64,000 bases of DNA from Hydractinia symbiolongicarpus (taxonomy: Eukaryota; Cnidaria; Hydrozoa; Anthoathecata; Hydractiniidae), in assembly GCF_029227915.1 (NCBI RefSeq), contig NC_079882.1, positions 4,960,001-5,024,000 on the forward strand, given 5' to 3'. Position numbers and translations under genes: made by a program. The notes under the pieces are model-generated. The model did no database searches. It saw nothing but the letters and a program-made list of their open reading frames with translations, and had not been told where the DNA came from. Each line of letters starts with the position of its first letter. The stretch's first letter is position 1. Positions 1-11,064 of this stretch are shown here, piece after piece.

Positions 1-243
1 AAAGTTCTTTCTTAAGTCTTTTTATCTTTAAGCTCAACTCGTTTTTGTTTGGGAGGTAATCTTTAAACAATAACATAAGAACACTAGCATCCTATTTTGT
101 ATACACTAGATGCTTTACGCATTTCCCAGTGTGAACTCAATTTGATAGAAAAAAATATATTTTTCCATGCTTGTTATCAAGGGAAAAGAACAGGGTTTCG
201 TTTGGATTATTCAGAAAAATAAATAGCCAGGAAAAAGATTTAG
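1..243. other. AT-rich stretch, no gene seen
   Basis: No open frame or recognisable repeat was found in this short AT-rich segment at the window edge. Confidence 0.4.
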
Positions 244-570
244 TCACCAATGCATAGAATTAGCTGCTTTCCAGTTCTTTTTTATTACTACTTCAATTTC
301 TTCATTGCCATCAATAATGATGTGTTGTACATTACAAGAATAATCACCTTCATCTAAATCAGCTAAGCTTACAAGATGTTTTTCAATATGGAGATATCGC
401 AGTTCACTAATTGCTATTGCCAATTCACTTCTTCAACACTGCTGTTTTCGTTAACAGTTTCAACATAGCTAATAATAATTTGCCCAGTCATTTTTACCCC
501 TAAAAATGGAACTTGGGGAACTGAATCTTGTAAAGATGGAAATTTTTTGAAATTGCTTCCAACATCTATA
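244..570 (-). pseudogene. Ig-like domain fragment, frameshifted
   Basis: Read on the minus strand, about 570 to 430 gives one open stretch (including SVPQVPFLGVKMTGQIIISY) that stops at VNWQ. A different frame then stays open to a TGA at 244-246 and contains ADLDEGDYSCNV. The D-x-G-x-Y-x-C spacing is that of the F strand of an immunoglobulin fold, and the strand after it (EEIEVVIKKNW) fits strand G. One indel near 425 is needed to join the two halves. No start codon or splice context is clear. This may be a decayed exon or part of a repeat. The function is unknown and the Ig assignment rests on one motif. Confidence 0.3.
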
Positions 571-784
571 TTTTCCAATTAAACCAGTCCTTAAGCATTT
601 TTTACAACTTTGATTGAAAGTGAGGTAGGTATTTCACTTCCCTAAATTTAAAAAATTTAGGAAAAATCTCTTGAGTTTAAAGGTTGTAAGGAACTCCAAC
701 TTCTAGCTACAGTCCCTGGCTGTAAACAGGGTTGGTATGACCCGTATCACCCTATTGACATCAGTCAAGTAAAATTATCTCAAT

Positions 785-3345
785 AATGGAGGCTATGGAT
801 TTGGGAGCAGAAATAAGGAAGGGGAGAGATTGCTTGAGTTTGGAATGGCAACGGACATGGTGGTTTGCAACACATCATTCAGTAAGAGACAGAGTAGGCT
901 GATAACATATGAGTCAGGTGGTTGTAAGACACAGATAGATTACTTTTTGGTTAGAAAGTCAGACAAGAAAGTGGTGAAGGACGTGAAAGTTATATCGGGG
1001 GAAGAGTGTGTTTCCCAGCATAGGTTGCTGGTTTGTGATATTATCTTGAAGAGTGTCAGAGAAGCCAAGAGAAAGTACAGGCCCGTCGAAAAGTCTGGAA
1101 GCTGAAGGAAGAGATTGTAGCAAGACAATTTAGTGCAAAAGTTCAGCAGTTAGCCTACAATAGTCAATGTGATAGTGACAATGTTGAAAGTACTTGGACT
1201 ACTCTGAAGAATTGCCTTCTAGAAGCTTCTGATGATACCTGTGGGTGGACGAAAGGACCAGCTAGACATAGACAGATCTGGTGGTGGAATAATGAGGTTG
1301 ACCAGTGTATAAGGGAAAAGAGGAAACTTTGGAAAGAGTGGAAGTCAGGTGGTAGTAAAAATATTTACTTAGAAGCTAAGCGTCGGGCTCGTACAGCAGT
1401 GTATAAGGCAAAATCAGAAGCAGAGAGAAACAGATTTGCAGATGTGTTAAGAAGGGAAGACCAGCGCAATGAGGTATTCAAGATAGCAAAGCAAATGAAG
1501 AAGACTAATCAAGATATTGTAGGTGAGAAGTGTATACGTAATGATGAAGGTGTTTTGGCTAGCACAGAGGAGGAGAAAAGGGTAGCTTGGAAGAATCATT
1601 ATCAGAGGTTGTTTGATTGGGACGAGGATAATTTGTCTGATGATGATGTCGTAGAAGGGCCAGCCATGCAGATCAAGACAGAATGGGTAGTGGAGGCTAT
1701 TAGGAAAATGAAGATTGGCAAGGCTGCAGGAGTATCAGGTATTGTTGCAGAGATGGTAAAAGCATCTGGATATATTGGAGTTGAGCTTATTACAAGTCTT
1801 GCTAACCAGATTTTAAAGGATGGTGCTATTCCGAGTGAGTGGCAGTCGAGTGTAATAGTGAATTGTTTCAAGGGCAAGGGTGATGCATTAGAAAGGGGTA
1901 ACTATAGAGGTTTGAAGTTGGTTGATCAAGTAATGAAAGTTATTGAAAGAGTGATTGATAAGTTACTTAGAGAAAGAATTGATATAGATAAGATGCAATT
2001 TGGTTTTGTTCCAGGGCGTGGCACTACAGATGCAATATTTTTACTCAGACAGCTTCAGGAAAAGTATTTAGGAAAGAGAAAGAATCTCTATTTTGCCTTT
2101 GTAGATTTAGAGAAAGCTTTTGATAGAGTGCCATGTAAAGTTATTTGGTGGGCTATGAGAAAATTAGGTGTGGATGAGTGGCTAGTTACGATGGTTCAGT
2201 CTATGTACAGCAATGCTAGAAGTCGTGTCAGGATTAACGATTCACTTAGTGATGAATTTAGTGTAAATGTTGGTGTACATCAGGGTTCTGTACTTAGTCC
2301 TTTGTTGTTTATTCTAGTCTTAGAAGCGCTGTCGATGGAGTTCAGAACAGGTTGCCCATGGGAGTTATTGTATGCAGATGATTTGGTTCTCATAGCAGAG
2401 TCGATGGAAGAATTAGTTGAAAAGTTTGAGGAGTGGAAGAAAGGACTAGAAGAGAAAGGGCTGAAGGTAAACACAGCAAAGTCTAAAGTCATGATAAGTA
2501 GCATTGCAGCCAAGTGTGACCTTGTAGTTGGAAAGTGGCCTTGTGGAGTTTGCAGGAAAGAGGTTGGTAGTAACTCAATTTTTTGTCAGACTTGCAAGCA
2601 TTGGGTACATAAGAAGTGCAGTAGTATTAGTGGAAGGTTAAGAGCTGGCATACAGTTTGTATGCAAGCGTTGCAAAGGTGAGATTATAGAGAATGAAGTA
2701 TTTCCAGCTTTAATGATGTACAACAGTGGCTTGTTAGAGATAGTTAAGAACTTCTGTTACTTAGGTGATATGTTGGGCAGTGAAGGGGGTGTTGGAAGAA
2801 GTGTTACTTGCAGGATAGGTTCTGCTTGGAAAAAGTTTAGAGAGTTACTTCCTTTATTGACTAGCAGAGTCCTGTCAATTGAGGTAAAAGGTAGGTTGTA
2901 TGAGGCCTGTGTAAGAAGTGTTATGTTGTACGGTAGTGAGACATGGGCAGTGAAGCAGGAAGATCTTGACCGTTTAGAAAGGAATGATATGAGAATGGTT
3001 AGGTGGATGTGTAATGCCAGTCTGAGAGACAGAAAGAGTTCAGATGAGCTAAGAAGCAGGCTAAGTCTCTGTAGAATTAAAGATGTTATCCAGATAAGAA
3101 GATTGAATTGGCTGGGGCACTTGGAAAGAATGGAGGAGGATAATTGGGTAAGAAAGTGTAGAGACTTCATAGTTCCTGGGGCAAAGCCCAGAGGCAGACC
3201 GAGAAAGACTTGGCAGGAGGTTATAAGGACAGACTTGATAGAGAGGAAGTTGAGTTTAGATCTAACACAGTCTAGATCAGATTGGAAGAGGGTCATTAAT
3301 ATACCCCGTCCAACCCATGCTAGCATGGAAAACGGACGTTAAGCC
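785..3345 (+). mobile_element. APE-type LINE, 5'-truncated, one frameshift
   Basis: This is a non-LTR retrotransposon copy. It starts inside the C-terminal part of an apurinic-type endonuclease (NGGYGFGSRN, later TQIDYFLVRK and SQHRLLVCD), so the 5' end is lost. A single-base indel near 1081 shifts the reading from the endonuclease frame (ORF ending at 1105) into the reverse-transcriptase frame, which is open from about 1081 to 3342. The element ends just after a CCATGCTAGCATGG palindrome and a short GATGATGA tail near 3345. A relative with the same 3' end lies on the minus strand at about 34948-36295. The architecture (endonuclease, RT, PHD finger) matches LINEs often mislabelled craniofacial development protein 2-like in invertebrate genomes. 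I do not assign a clade. Confidence 0.93.
1399..3342 (+). CDS. LINE reverse transcriptase with PHD finger
   Basis: This is the intact 647-codon frame of the LINE, counted from the first ATG. The frame is open upstream to about 1081, so this ATG is not the original start. The RT core has the palm motif [12 protein letters not shown] at about residue 234, [11 protein letters not shown] at about 295 and the catalytic YADD at about 325. A PHD/RING-like Cys-His cluster follows at residues 379-427 (PCGVCRKEVG, FCQTCKHWVHKKC, CKRCKG), where many LINEs of this type carry one. The C-terminal part ([42 protein letters not shown]) is the usual tail of this group. It would act by target-primed reverse transcription. 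The RT part is uninterrupted, which suggests a fairly recent insertion, but the 5' truncation makes this copy dead. Confidence 0.92.
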   Translation: MYKAKSEAERNRFADVLRREDQRNEVFKIAKQMKKTNQDIVGEKCIRNDEGVLASTEEEKRVAWKNHYQRLFDWDEDNLSDDDVVEGPAMQIKTEWVVEAIRKMKIGKAAGVSGIVAEMVKASGYIGVELITSLANQILKDGAIPSEWQSSVIVNCFKGKGDALERGNYRGLKLVDQVMKVIERVIDKLLRERIDIDKMQFGFVPGRGTTDAIFLLRQLQEKYLGKRKNLYFAFVDLEKAFDRVPCKVIWWAMRKLGVDEWLVTMVQSMYSNARSRVRINDSLSDEFSVNVGVHQGSVLSPLLFILVLEALSMEFRTGCPWELLYADDLVLIAESMEELVEKFEEWKKGLEEKGLKVNTAKSKVMISSIAAKCDLVVGKWPCGVCRKEVGSNSIFCQTCKHWVHKKCSSISGRLRAGIQFVCKRCKGEIIENEVFPALMMYNSGLLEIVKNFCYLGDMLGSEGGVGRSVTCRIGSAWKKFRELLPLLTSRVLSIEVKGRLYEACVRSVMLYGSETWAVKQEDLDRLERNDMRMVRWMCNASLRDRKSSDELRSRLSLCRIKDVIQIRRLNWLGHLERMEEDNWVRKCRDFIVPGAKPRGRPRKTWQEVIRTDLIERKLSLDLTQSRSDWKRVINIPRPTHASMENGR

Positions 3346-3489
3346 GAGAATGATGATGAACTATTAATAACAAACATGGCACTATGTAATTAGTGCACAA
3401 GTGAAAATAAAAAAAAAATGACTGTTTTAAGTAAATCATAAAATACATTTGTGAAATATTTATACTCTTTTGTATCCAAAATTTTGTGG

Positions 3490-3770
3490 GCTGAAACATA
3501 GCGGTTCGCATGATGATATGAGTCCGGTTGTTGTCATGTACTTATAGATTATCCCTTTGGTAGTGAAGGGTGTAAAAGTTATATTGGACAAAGAGTGTGT
3601 TTTCCAGCATAGGTTGCTGGTTTGAGATATTGTCTTGTAATAATCTATTAAAGAAGACAACAAAAAGCACAGATTTTGTTAAACTGTCTGGGAACTGTAG
3701 GAAAAAATGAAGCAACACAATTTAGTGCAAATCGATGGTCAGTGTAGTAGTAATAATTAATGTTGTAGAT
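3490..3770 (+). mobile_element. Eroded second LINE endonuclease fragment
   Basis: This stretch retraces the endonuclease end of the LINE just upstream. Both copies contain CAGCATAGGTTGCTGGTTTG (3608-3627 here, 1018-1037 in the main copy), followed by recognisable remnants of the next codons and of CAATTTAGTGCAAA. Many substitutions and indels remove any open frame. It is an older and independent insertion of the same family, placed tandemly 150 bases downstream of the better copy. Confidence 0.7.
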
Positions 3771-5090
3771 ATTGGTGTGTACATATAATTAAGTGTAAAA
3801 AAACATCACCAGTTTCATCAATTAAATATATTTGACGACGTTTCAGCCATATACGACCATTATCAAGTCATGATACAAACACTATTTGATAAAAGATTAT
3901 TTTAAATACATTACGATCGTACGATACAATTATAGTACGATATATTAATCAACAAATAGGAATAATGGAATAGATGCAATATTTCTATTCAAACCTGGTT
4001 TATCCCTATGTAACTTTTTGAAATACGAATTACAAAAAAAAAATAGGAAGGTTTGAACAAAAAATTAGGGAAGCCATTGCATCCCACTTTAAAGTTTAGG
4101 GTCAAATAACTTGGAAGCAGATGGAAATCCATTTCAGATTGCTGATGTCATCAAAAACCTTAATATCTCTGCAACTATTCATCACAAGTACATGATCCTA
4201 TTTTCTTGATCAGTGCTTCAACCTTTACATGATACAGGCAATAGGTAAACAAATTTCTAAAACCAAAATTTTTGTATATCGACAGGCATTGCTGATGTCA
4301 TCAAAAATCATTTCACATCAATACCTTGTATCAGATGATTAAAATCATTGTATTTCACTTACAACTTTAAGCTCAAATACTTGAAAACACGCAGTAACAG
4401 CAATCAGTCATTGTCTACCCATGTGGGAAAATAGAGGCCACCTGAGGCGTATATTGCATGAATTCTTCAAAGCTGAATTAGCCTGTGAGCCTGAATTAGC
4501 CTGTGAGCTGTAGGAATCACTCTCCTTAGGACATAAAAAAAGAAAATAAAGAAAATAAACTTAAAATTATTGCAATATATTTTATAGATAAGAGACAAGG
4601 GAATACTGTAGTTTGTCTGCATTACGCTGGCTCCTCGGGGTTTAAGGCTTCCTGTGGCAAACTACCAAATGGGGCCGCCAGTTCGATCGTAATCCAACAA
4701 AATACAGCAGAGCTTGGAGTGTTAGCAGCATCGATACTGAATCTAACTACGTGTCTGTTATATAAACCTTGTAGTATACATCCGATGTTAAGCATGTAAA
4801 TTAGTGACATTGTTTAGAATCTTAATGTCAGTAATACACGGTATAATTCGGTCTAAAGAATGTGATTTTAGTCAAAAAATTGTCAAATTTTCCAGGGTTT
4901 CATCCCCAGTCCCCCAACAGGGCTCTGCCCCCAGACCCCGAGCTGATTCAGACTCCCAACTCTTGCGGTTCGCGCTCGCAGTGTGCCCAAATTAACATCT
5001 GGATACGCCACCGTGTGTCTACATTTAAAATTTTGTTCCTTTAAATATTTTTAAGGGTCATATTTAAGAAGGTGGTTACAATAAGCATGT
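3771..5090. other. Intergenic, with retroelement-tail-like motif
   Basis: No gene is seen. At 3830-3885, read on the minus strand, GACTTGATAATGG is followed by GGCTGAAACGTCGTC. This resembles the conserved 3' untranslated tail of Penelope-like and related retroelements. At 4473-4508 an 18-bp unit (CTGAATTAGCCTGTGAGC) is present as two perfect tandem copies. A 62-codon minus-strand ORF at 4622-4810 has no recognisable domain and is not called. Confidence 0.4.
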
Positions 5091-5091
5091 T

Positions 5092-5880
5092 GTACAGTAC
5101 AGTCTGAATGTAATCTACCGCGGACACGAAACTCGCATGAATAGTTACAGAGAACAATAACATTGTGATAGCTTTTGTTTTTTTAAGAAAATAATTGCCT
5201 CGCTGATAAACAAGGACCCCACGCGATCGATTGTTTAATCACAATAGGTTGCAAGATCAATTTTAGCAATCTATTTTGCGCGAACTCTTTTGAAAATTTT
5301 AATTGCGGTAAATAAGCATTTTTTTAGATCGCATTCTAAAAGCTAAAAAACGAATAGCGGTGATAGAAATGTTTTTTAGATCACATTTTAAAAGTTTAAA
5401 ATTGAAAAGCGGCGATAGAAATGTTTTTTTAGATCCCTTTTTAAAAGTTTAAAAATGAATAGCAGTGATAGATATGTTTTTTAGATCGCATTTTAAAAGT
5501 TTAAAAACGAAAAGCGTGAACAATGCTTCTTGTATGTTTCTTAGATTAAACGCGCTGGAATCTTTTTAAGTAATTAAATCAACAATACATTCTCGCGCAA
5601 TGTATTATAAAACTTCGCGAAAAGTTTTCATTACTTAATTACTTTACGCTAATACTTAAGGGAATAGCTTATTAATACATTTACACAATGCATCTTGCTA
5701 TTAGAAGAAATATAATTGCTCCAATACTTTTTCGCGAGCGCATTGTTTTTTAACACGCAAATATAAACTCGCAAAACGCTGAAGGGATTTAATTATAACA
5801 AAAGACAACGACTGTTGTCCTCCACGCAAAGGTGTGATATTAGCGTGTTTGCGGTAGATTACATTCAGACTGTACAGTAC
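5092..5880. mobile_element. TIR transposon (MITE-like) with 9-10 bp target duplication
   Basis: Terminal inverted repeats AGTCTGAATGTAATCTACCGC begin at 5101 and end at 5871. GTACAGTAC flanks both sides directly (5092-5100 and 5872-5880), a 9-bp target-site duplication (10 bp if the shared T is counted). There is no transposase ORF. The interior has about four imperfect copies of a ~54-bp unit between about 5317 and 5515 (TTTTTTAGATC, then AAAAGTTTAAAA, then AGCGGTGATAGAAATG). TTCGCG motifs are frequent towards the right end. A 9-10 bp duplication is typical of Mutator-like elements, but the family is inferred from that alone. Confidence 0.75.
5317..5515. repeat. ~54-bp imperfect tandem repeat, about 4 copies
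   Basis: The units share TTTTTTAGATC, a CATTTTAAAAGTTTAAAA block and a GCGGTGATAGAAATG block with point differences. They lie wholly inside the TIR element at 5101-5871 and probably arose by internal amplification. Confidence 0.7.
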
Positions 5881-8800
5881 CTTTTATTTTTATTTGTGAA
5901 GATAATTATTAATTTTTGGCTGTAACTAATTTTCAAAACCATGTTATATGCCTCTTAATATGTCAGAATCAAATTTCTGATTGGTTGATAACAATATTCA
6001 TAAAAAACGTGACGCCACTGTTGCTGACATCACAGACCATTTCTCTATGCATACTTATTGCAAAAATTTTCATCTCTGAAACGGTCAGAATCAAATTTCC
6101 AATAACTTGGAAACAGTTTGGACCCCACTGTGAAGTATACAGAATGTGTTTTCTATACTGAGTAATACTTTGTATAGCTACAAAAAGTTTAGTTAGCTAG
6201 ACAAAATCTTCCAGTGAATGTATTTAAAGCACAATACTGCAATATAAATGACTATTAAAACACTATTCTGAAATGAAATAAAAATAAGGCATAAGTGAAA
6301 AACTAGTCAGGTAATTGCATTTTTCTAGTATATTGCTGCTATATGGAATAAGATAGTAGTATTTTTATTCGAAATAAATCAACATTTTAAATGCAGTAAA
6401 GGGATTATAGCAAATAGAGTGTGTGATAGGGATACTCTGTTTTACAGCATGGATAATATGAATTATATCATGCAGAGTATGCTATATGGAGTGCACCATA
6501 GTGCTCTATATGGAGTATGTCATGGGGAATATACCATATGTAATGTGCCATACAAAGTGTTGCTAAACAGAAGAATCTTATGTATTGCAGGATTAAAAAG
6601 TCACCAACAAAGTTTTTCTGCTGTTGATTCAAAGAAAAATATTAAGAAGGGGGAAAAGCGGTTTGAAACCACTGCATTGTCAAATAATTGTAATGTAACT
6701 GCCAAATTAATGAAACACTTAACAATCAATTCGCAACAGATATACATCAATAAGCAGACCAACGAACCAATTGCACACTCAATAGAACAACAGAAAAAAA
6801 TTGGGCAAACACTTAAAAGCATTTTTCAGAATGATCATTAATCCCATTTATGAAGAAGCAGTTAAAACAAACATTTGCTTTCTTCCTTTTGGTATATACC
6901 ACTGTAAATGAGAAATTTGCTTTCTTCCTTTTGGTGCCTCTGGTAAGAAGTTTGTTTGCGAAAGTGCAAAAAGGCTAGAATTAGGAGTGTCAATTTAATG
7001 AACATATTGCTAAAAGCTCTGATAATGCCAGCTGTAATCCAACAGAAGCCTTTTTTAAAATCAACCACAAAGAAGCATGCTCAGTATTTAGCCCAATGAT
7101 AACATTGTGGGAGGACATATATTTCAAAAAACTGCTTCCTGAATTAAGAACAATATAATCAAAATTTCTATTGCACCACAATTAACTGAATGAAGAAAGC
7201 TTGATGAAAAAGATTTAATGAGCTCGTGTTCAAAGGAAAAGTGTACACAACCCTCAGACTATGACACCAATCAGGCCATGATGGTGTGTTAAAATTATGC
7301 CCATAGACATATTATAACACTATTCATGAAGAAGAGTGCCTGAGAATGCCTAATCATCATGTTGTGAGAAATGTGTGTGTATATATATATATAAGCTTTA
7401 ACCATGAGATATAAGCAAGGAATGAAGAAACAGAGTGTTGGCATAAAAATGATACGAAGTATTATTAAATCAAAAATTAATACAATAAACATTTCATTTT
7501 CAGGTGCTCAACGACACAGGGCATATAAGAAATATCTTTCTCAACAACTTAAATTTACTAACCTTCTTATCATCACATTTTTTTATTCATATTATATACT
7601 TTAAATCAATTAGAACTTCGATTCTGGCCATTTCAGAGGTATATATTATATATAATTTTTGTGATTAAAATCAGTATATACACGTAAACTAATTATCAAC
7701 CAATCAATCAGAAATTTGATTCTGAACATTTCAGAGGTTTGGAACTTGTTTACGAACATGTGCAACTACCATGGAAAATTAGACAAGTGATATATCGCAG
7801 GTGGAAATTACTGTTAAACATGATTTTAATTTCTACACATTCCACATGCAAAATAATTTATGAAAAACTTCTTGAAAACTTGTAATATTAATTGTTTCAT
7901 AAATGGAACGATGACTGGTAGTATCTCTTAAAAATCTTATTCTTAACCTTCACATGCGATATAACACTTGCATAAGTTACTAAACCATCACAATGGTGGA
8001 GGGTGTTACCACATTTATATTCTGCCATGATTTTTTTTTCACTTTGTGTATATTTTAAGGTGTACTATTGCATTATTGCAAGGTTTAGTATTGCATTAAA
8101 GATTGTTTCATGTGCTAAAATGCACAAAAATAACTAAATATGCTAGGAAAAAATTATGTGCACATTTTATGCTAAAGAGAGAATCTTTTTATCGTGGCTT
8201 AATTTGTAGTACCAGCCCCAGTCAAGCTTCTATCTAGTTATTAGCCTTCTATCTAGTTATTAGCTTCTACACTATGGGGATAACTAAAATTGGTACTTTA
8301 GACTATTTAAAAAATTATTCATTTAGGTAATATTCAATGAAGGTTGAATTGTAGAAATCTAAAGAAAACAGAGAGTGGAGACTATTCTGGTTTGGGCCTG
8401 TGCTAACTAAAAGGCTTTTTGCCAAAAATATGTTGGGGGTGTCCTTGTTGAAACTTTCGCACCATGCTGTCTGTAAGCTGCTACCATGTTTTCTCTTTGG
8501 TTTCTTCTTCAGCCAGAATAACAAAAAAGGTTTCAGTCATGGAACTAACATTTTAAAGCTGGTCCAGCAGATGAGGGTTTGCACTCGTCAGTTATTGATA
8601 ATTTTTATAAAAATGACATCAAAATATAAAGTGAAAACAGAGATGTAACGACATCAACAAAGCATAAGATCAATATTGGTCATAATCCCCTCATTTCGTC
8701 ATGGTCGTAATGTCAACACATAAACACCATCCAAGCTGCAAATGTTGTTTGCATAGCAACATGATGGAAGGCACACAAAGGAAACAAGGTCATAAACTGA

Positions 8801-8996
8801 CACTATGAGATAATAATGCATGCACAACTACACACATCTAGTAGCTCGGTGTACAAAAATATCACAGACAAAATTTGCAAAATCCTGAAACAATAACATA
8901 GGGGTAAAGCTAATCTAGCAATATGTGAGCTACACAAATGTCTTTGTGAAATTGATGTTATTGGGCTATAGCTAGTACAAAAAGGCAAACAAATAC
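5881..8996. other. Gene-poor AT-rich region
   Basis: No convincing gene was found. A 140-codon plus ORF at 6419-6841 is AT-rich and unlike known families. A possible splice acceptor (TATTGCAG, about 6585-6592) precedes its second half, so a real exon there cannot be excluded. TATATA runs occur near 7381-7392 and 7640-7680. A short duplication of TATCTAGTTATTAGC lies at 8229-8262. Confidence 0.4.
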
Positions 8997-9149
8997 CTCT
9001 CGATAGAGTTGGGATTCTTTGATTTGATCGCTTTTAAAATGTCCAGATTCTAAAACTTCCTTGTCAAGGTCTGTGACCGTTAGAGACCGTTGTTCTCGTG
9101 TTAGATCTCTTCCAATGTCAACGAGATTGTTTTCAGATGTGGCCGCCAT
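8997..9149 (-). CDS. Candidate first coding exon, unrecognised gene
   Basis: The minus strand has an ATG in an AAGATGGCGGCC context, which is both a good initiation context and the usual YY1-type motif found at animal start sites. It is followed by 51 codons with a non-repetitive, charged composition (NLVDIGRDLTREQRSLTVTD, then DLDKEVLESGHFKSDQ and IKESQLYRE), ending exactly at GAG|GTATTT, a good splice donor in phase 0. I do not recognise the protein, and found no convincing second exon at lower coordinates. The exon itself is well supported by start, composition and donor; the gene's identity is open. Confidence 0.5.
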
Positions 9150-10140
9150 CTTGACTGACCTTCTTCCCTAAATAAGTCACGTGATCATTTATGTAATGGA
9201 GAAGAAATACTACGCTGGGGAAACACAGTAGAGTGCGACGACGGAATAATAGGGGAAGATTTTTTGCATTTTTCGCATTTTTTTTTTTTTTTAGATTTTT
9301 ATTAATAAATCAGACTTATGTATAACTAAAACAGGGTGATTTAACGGCCGGCCAAAGGTAGAAACCTAGGAGGAAGGCCCAATGACACCCTTGTCCCCAG
9401 AGGACGTCTTGTATCTTTTCTGACATTGGACAGCGATGTTGTCCCCCGATTTCTGAAAAGATACAAGATGCCCAGTAGACAGAGATGAGGAACAACATTG
9501 TTGAGAGGATAGACTCACACGCAAATTGAAATCTCTAATTAAAAGACAAGAAAACTTAGGGCCGGTAAATTTCGTCTCGTTTCTATTCAACCTCGATCCC
9601 GGGGCCTGCAGTTTTTGTAAAAACGCTACAGGCCCTATGATCGAGGTTGGTTTCCACTTTGGGAAGTTTTTTGCGCTTCCGCGCATAAAAAAAATAGTTT
9701 TTTTTCGTCAGAGACCTGTTAAGCGCAAAGCTGGTGAGAGACGAAAGCCATCTATATAGGAAGGAACCAGGTTGCGAGTATGAGGCTTAATGATTAGACA
9801 AATTATGTCTGCCGCCCTTTTCTCTGGAATGCACAATATTTTTTTTAATCTTTTCAATATTTCTTCGGTAACCGGTAGAATAAAGTCATTGCACGGTTGC
9901 CGGCGATACAGCAGAGAAAGTGTATTTAAAAAGATGGCGGAAACCGAAAGCAAAAAATACAAGTTACAACACTTTGAAACATAAACCACCTCATGTGCTA
10001 CTCATTACACTTGGAACAAGATCTAATTTAAAAGGCACTTGGAAATAAAACTCAACATTTTAATCATGTATGTATTTTTAGCTATCTTCATCAATATGTA
10101 GCTGTGGTTTTCCCCAAGTCAGTCAAAGAAAATAATGAGT
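9150..10140. other. Intergenic, with palindromic repeats
   Basis: This region separates the minus-strand exon at 9149 from a nested transposon. It holds two hairpin-forming palindromes (about 9408-9473 and 9588-9649) and a second AAGATGGCGG motif at about 9931-9940 on plus. That motif opens a frame of only 16 codons. No other gene was seen. Confidence 0.45.
9588..9649. repeat. 62-bp hairpin repeat with AACCTCG ends
   Basis: Perfect outer arms CAACCTCGATC/GATCGAGGTTG, then GGGCCTG/CAGGCCC, then GTTTTT/AAAAAC, form a long interrupted stem. The AACCTCG...CGAGGTT ends recur at 48153-48217 and, more loosely, at 59818-59914, suggesting one small dispersed family. Confidence 0.65.
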
Positions 10141-10141
10141 T

Positions 10142-11064
10142 TCCAACAGTCAGGGAAATCCTCTTAATTAAGCTGTATAGCTTAATTTGGAGATCTCCTA
10201 AATAAGCTGTATCATACAGCTTTATTAGGTGACATACATCTAAATTCTCGAAAAATGTAAATTTTAGCAGAATCACCGCTTCAGCTCTTTATCGTCAGTT
10301 TGACCACTATATTATAAACGAGGAACGGTATATTTTCAGCACCCTGGGTTCAAAAGATATGGGCTATAAACAATGGTTCATTGTTAGCGATAGTCTATTT
10401 AAGCTGTGTACTGCATCCTAGTTAGGATGTCACGTTACATGATACATCCTAATTACGAGGGTGCCGATAAGCCGCATACGCCGTAAAAAGTGCGGGCGAG
10501 TTCGGCGTTTTAAAAAAATTCAGGTATTTGTCCGAAAAAAAAAGATTCACCATAAATGACTCTCGAAGAATTATTTAAAAAAGTATAAAAATTAAAATGA
10601 ACTAACTATATGGTAGTAGGTTCTTAAAAGAATTGTTTTTATGGTTTTTGATAAGATTTACTTGATAAATAACTTATATATAAACTTTATTACCTCCTTT
10701 CTCTTCAAGCACGTTCTTTCAACTGTCGTCCGCCGAACTCGCCCTTATATATGCGGGCGTTTGCGGCTTATCGGCACCCTCTTTCCTAATTAAGCGGATA
10801 TTTTTAAAACTTCAAATTTAGCGGATCGCTGGGGTGCTGCGAAAAAACTAATGTATTGGAGATGTTTATATGTACGTAAATATTGGATTTATTCAGTTAG
10901 ATAGATGCTAAAACTCAGTTAAATGTGTGTTTTAGAAGAACAAAGTTTTGTACATCTTAACCAAGCTGTAAAACGCCTAATTAGACTGTATCATACATCC
11001 TAATTAAGCTGACATCTAAATTAAGCTGTACAGCTTAATTAAGAGGATTTCCCTGGCTGTCCAA
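10142..11064. mobile_element. 913-bp TIR transposon with 5-bp target duplication
   Basis: The left end at 10147 reads CAGTCAGGGAAATCCTCTTA and the right end at 11059 is its inverted match with one difference. The inverted match continues through AATTAAGCTGTAYAGCTTAATTT. TCCAA flanks both sides (10142-10146 and 11060-11064). The ends contain several AAGCTGTATCATACAGCTT-like palindromes as subterminal repeats. There is no transposase ORF, so it is non-autonomous. Its middle is interrupted by a second, unrelated TIR element at 10457-10781. The superfamily is unclear. Confidence 0.8.
10457..10781. mobile_element. 325-bp TIR element nested in another transposon
   Basis: The ends GAGGGTGCCGATAAGCCGCA (10457-10476) and its near-perfect inverse (10762-10781) define the termini. 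A second inverted block, GGGCGAGTTCGGCG (10494-10507), matches CGCCGAACTCGCCC (10731-10744). CCTAATTA occurs just outside both ends, possibly a target duplication with a few extra bases. There is no coding capacity. It must be younger than the element it interrupts. Confidence 0.75.

Noticed and set aside
4622-4810. 62-codon minus ORF
   Set aside because: Reads as coding by eye in part, but has no start context, splice sites or family.
6419-6841. 140-codon plus ORF
   Set aside because: AT-rich composition, repetitive first part and no domain. Only a weak acceptor inside it argues for an exon, so it is mentioned but not called.
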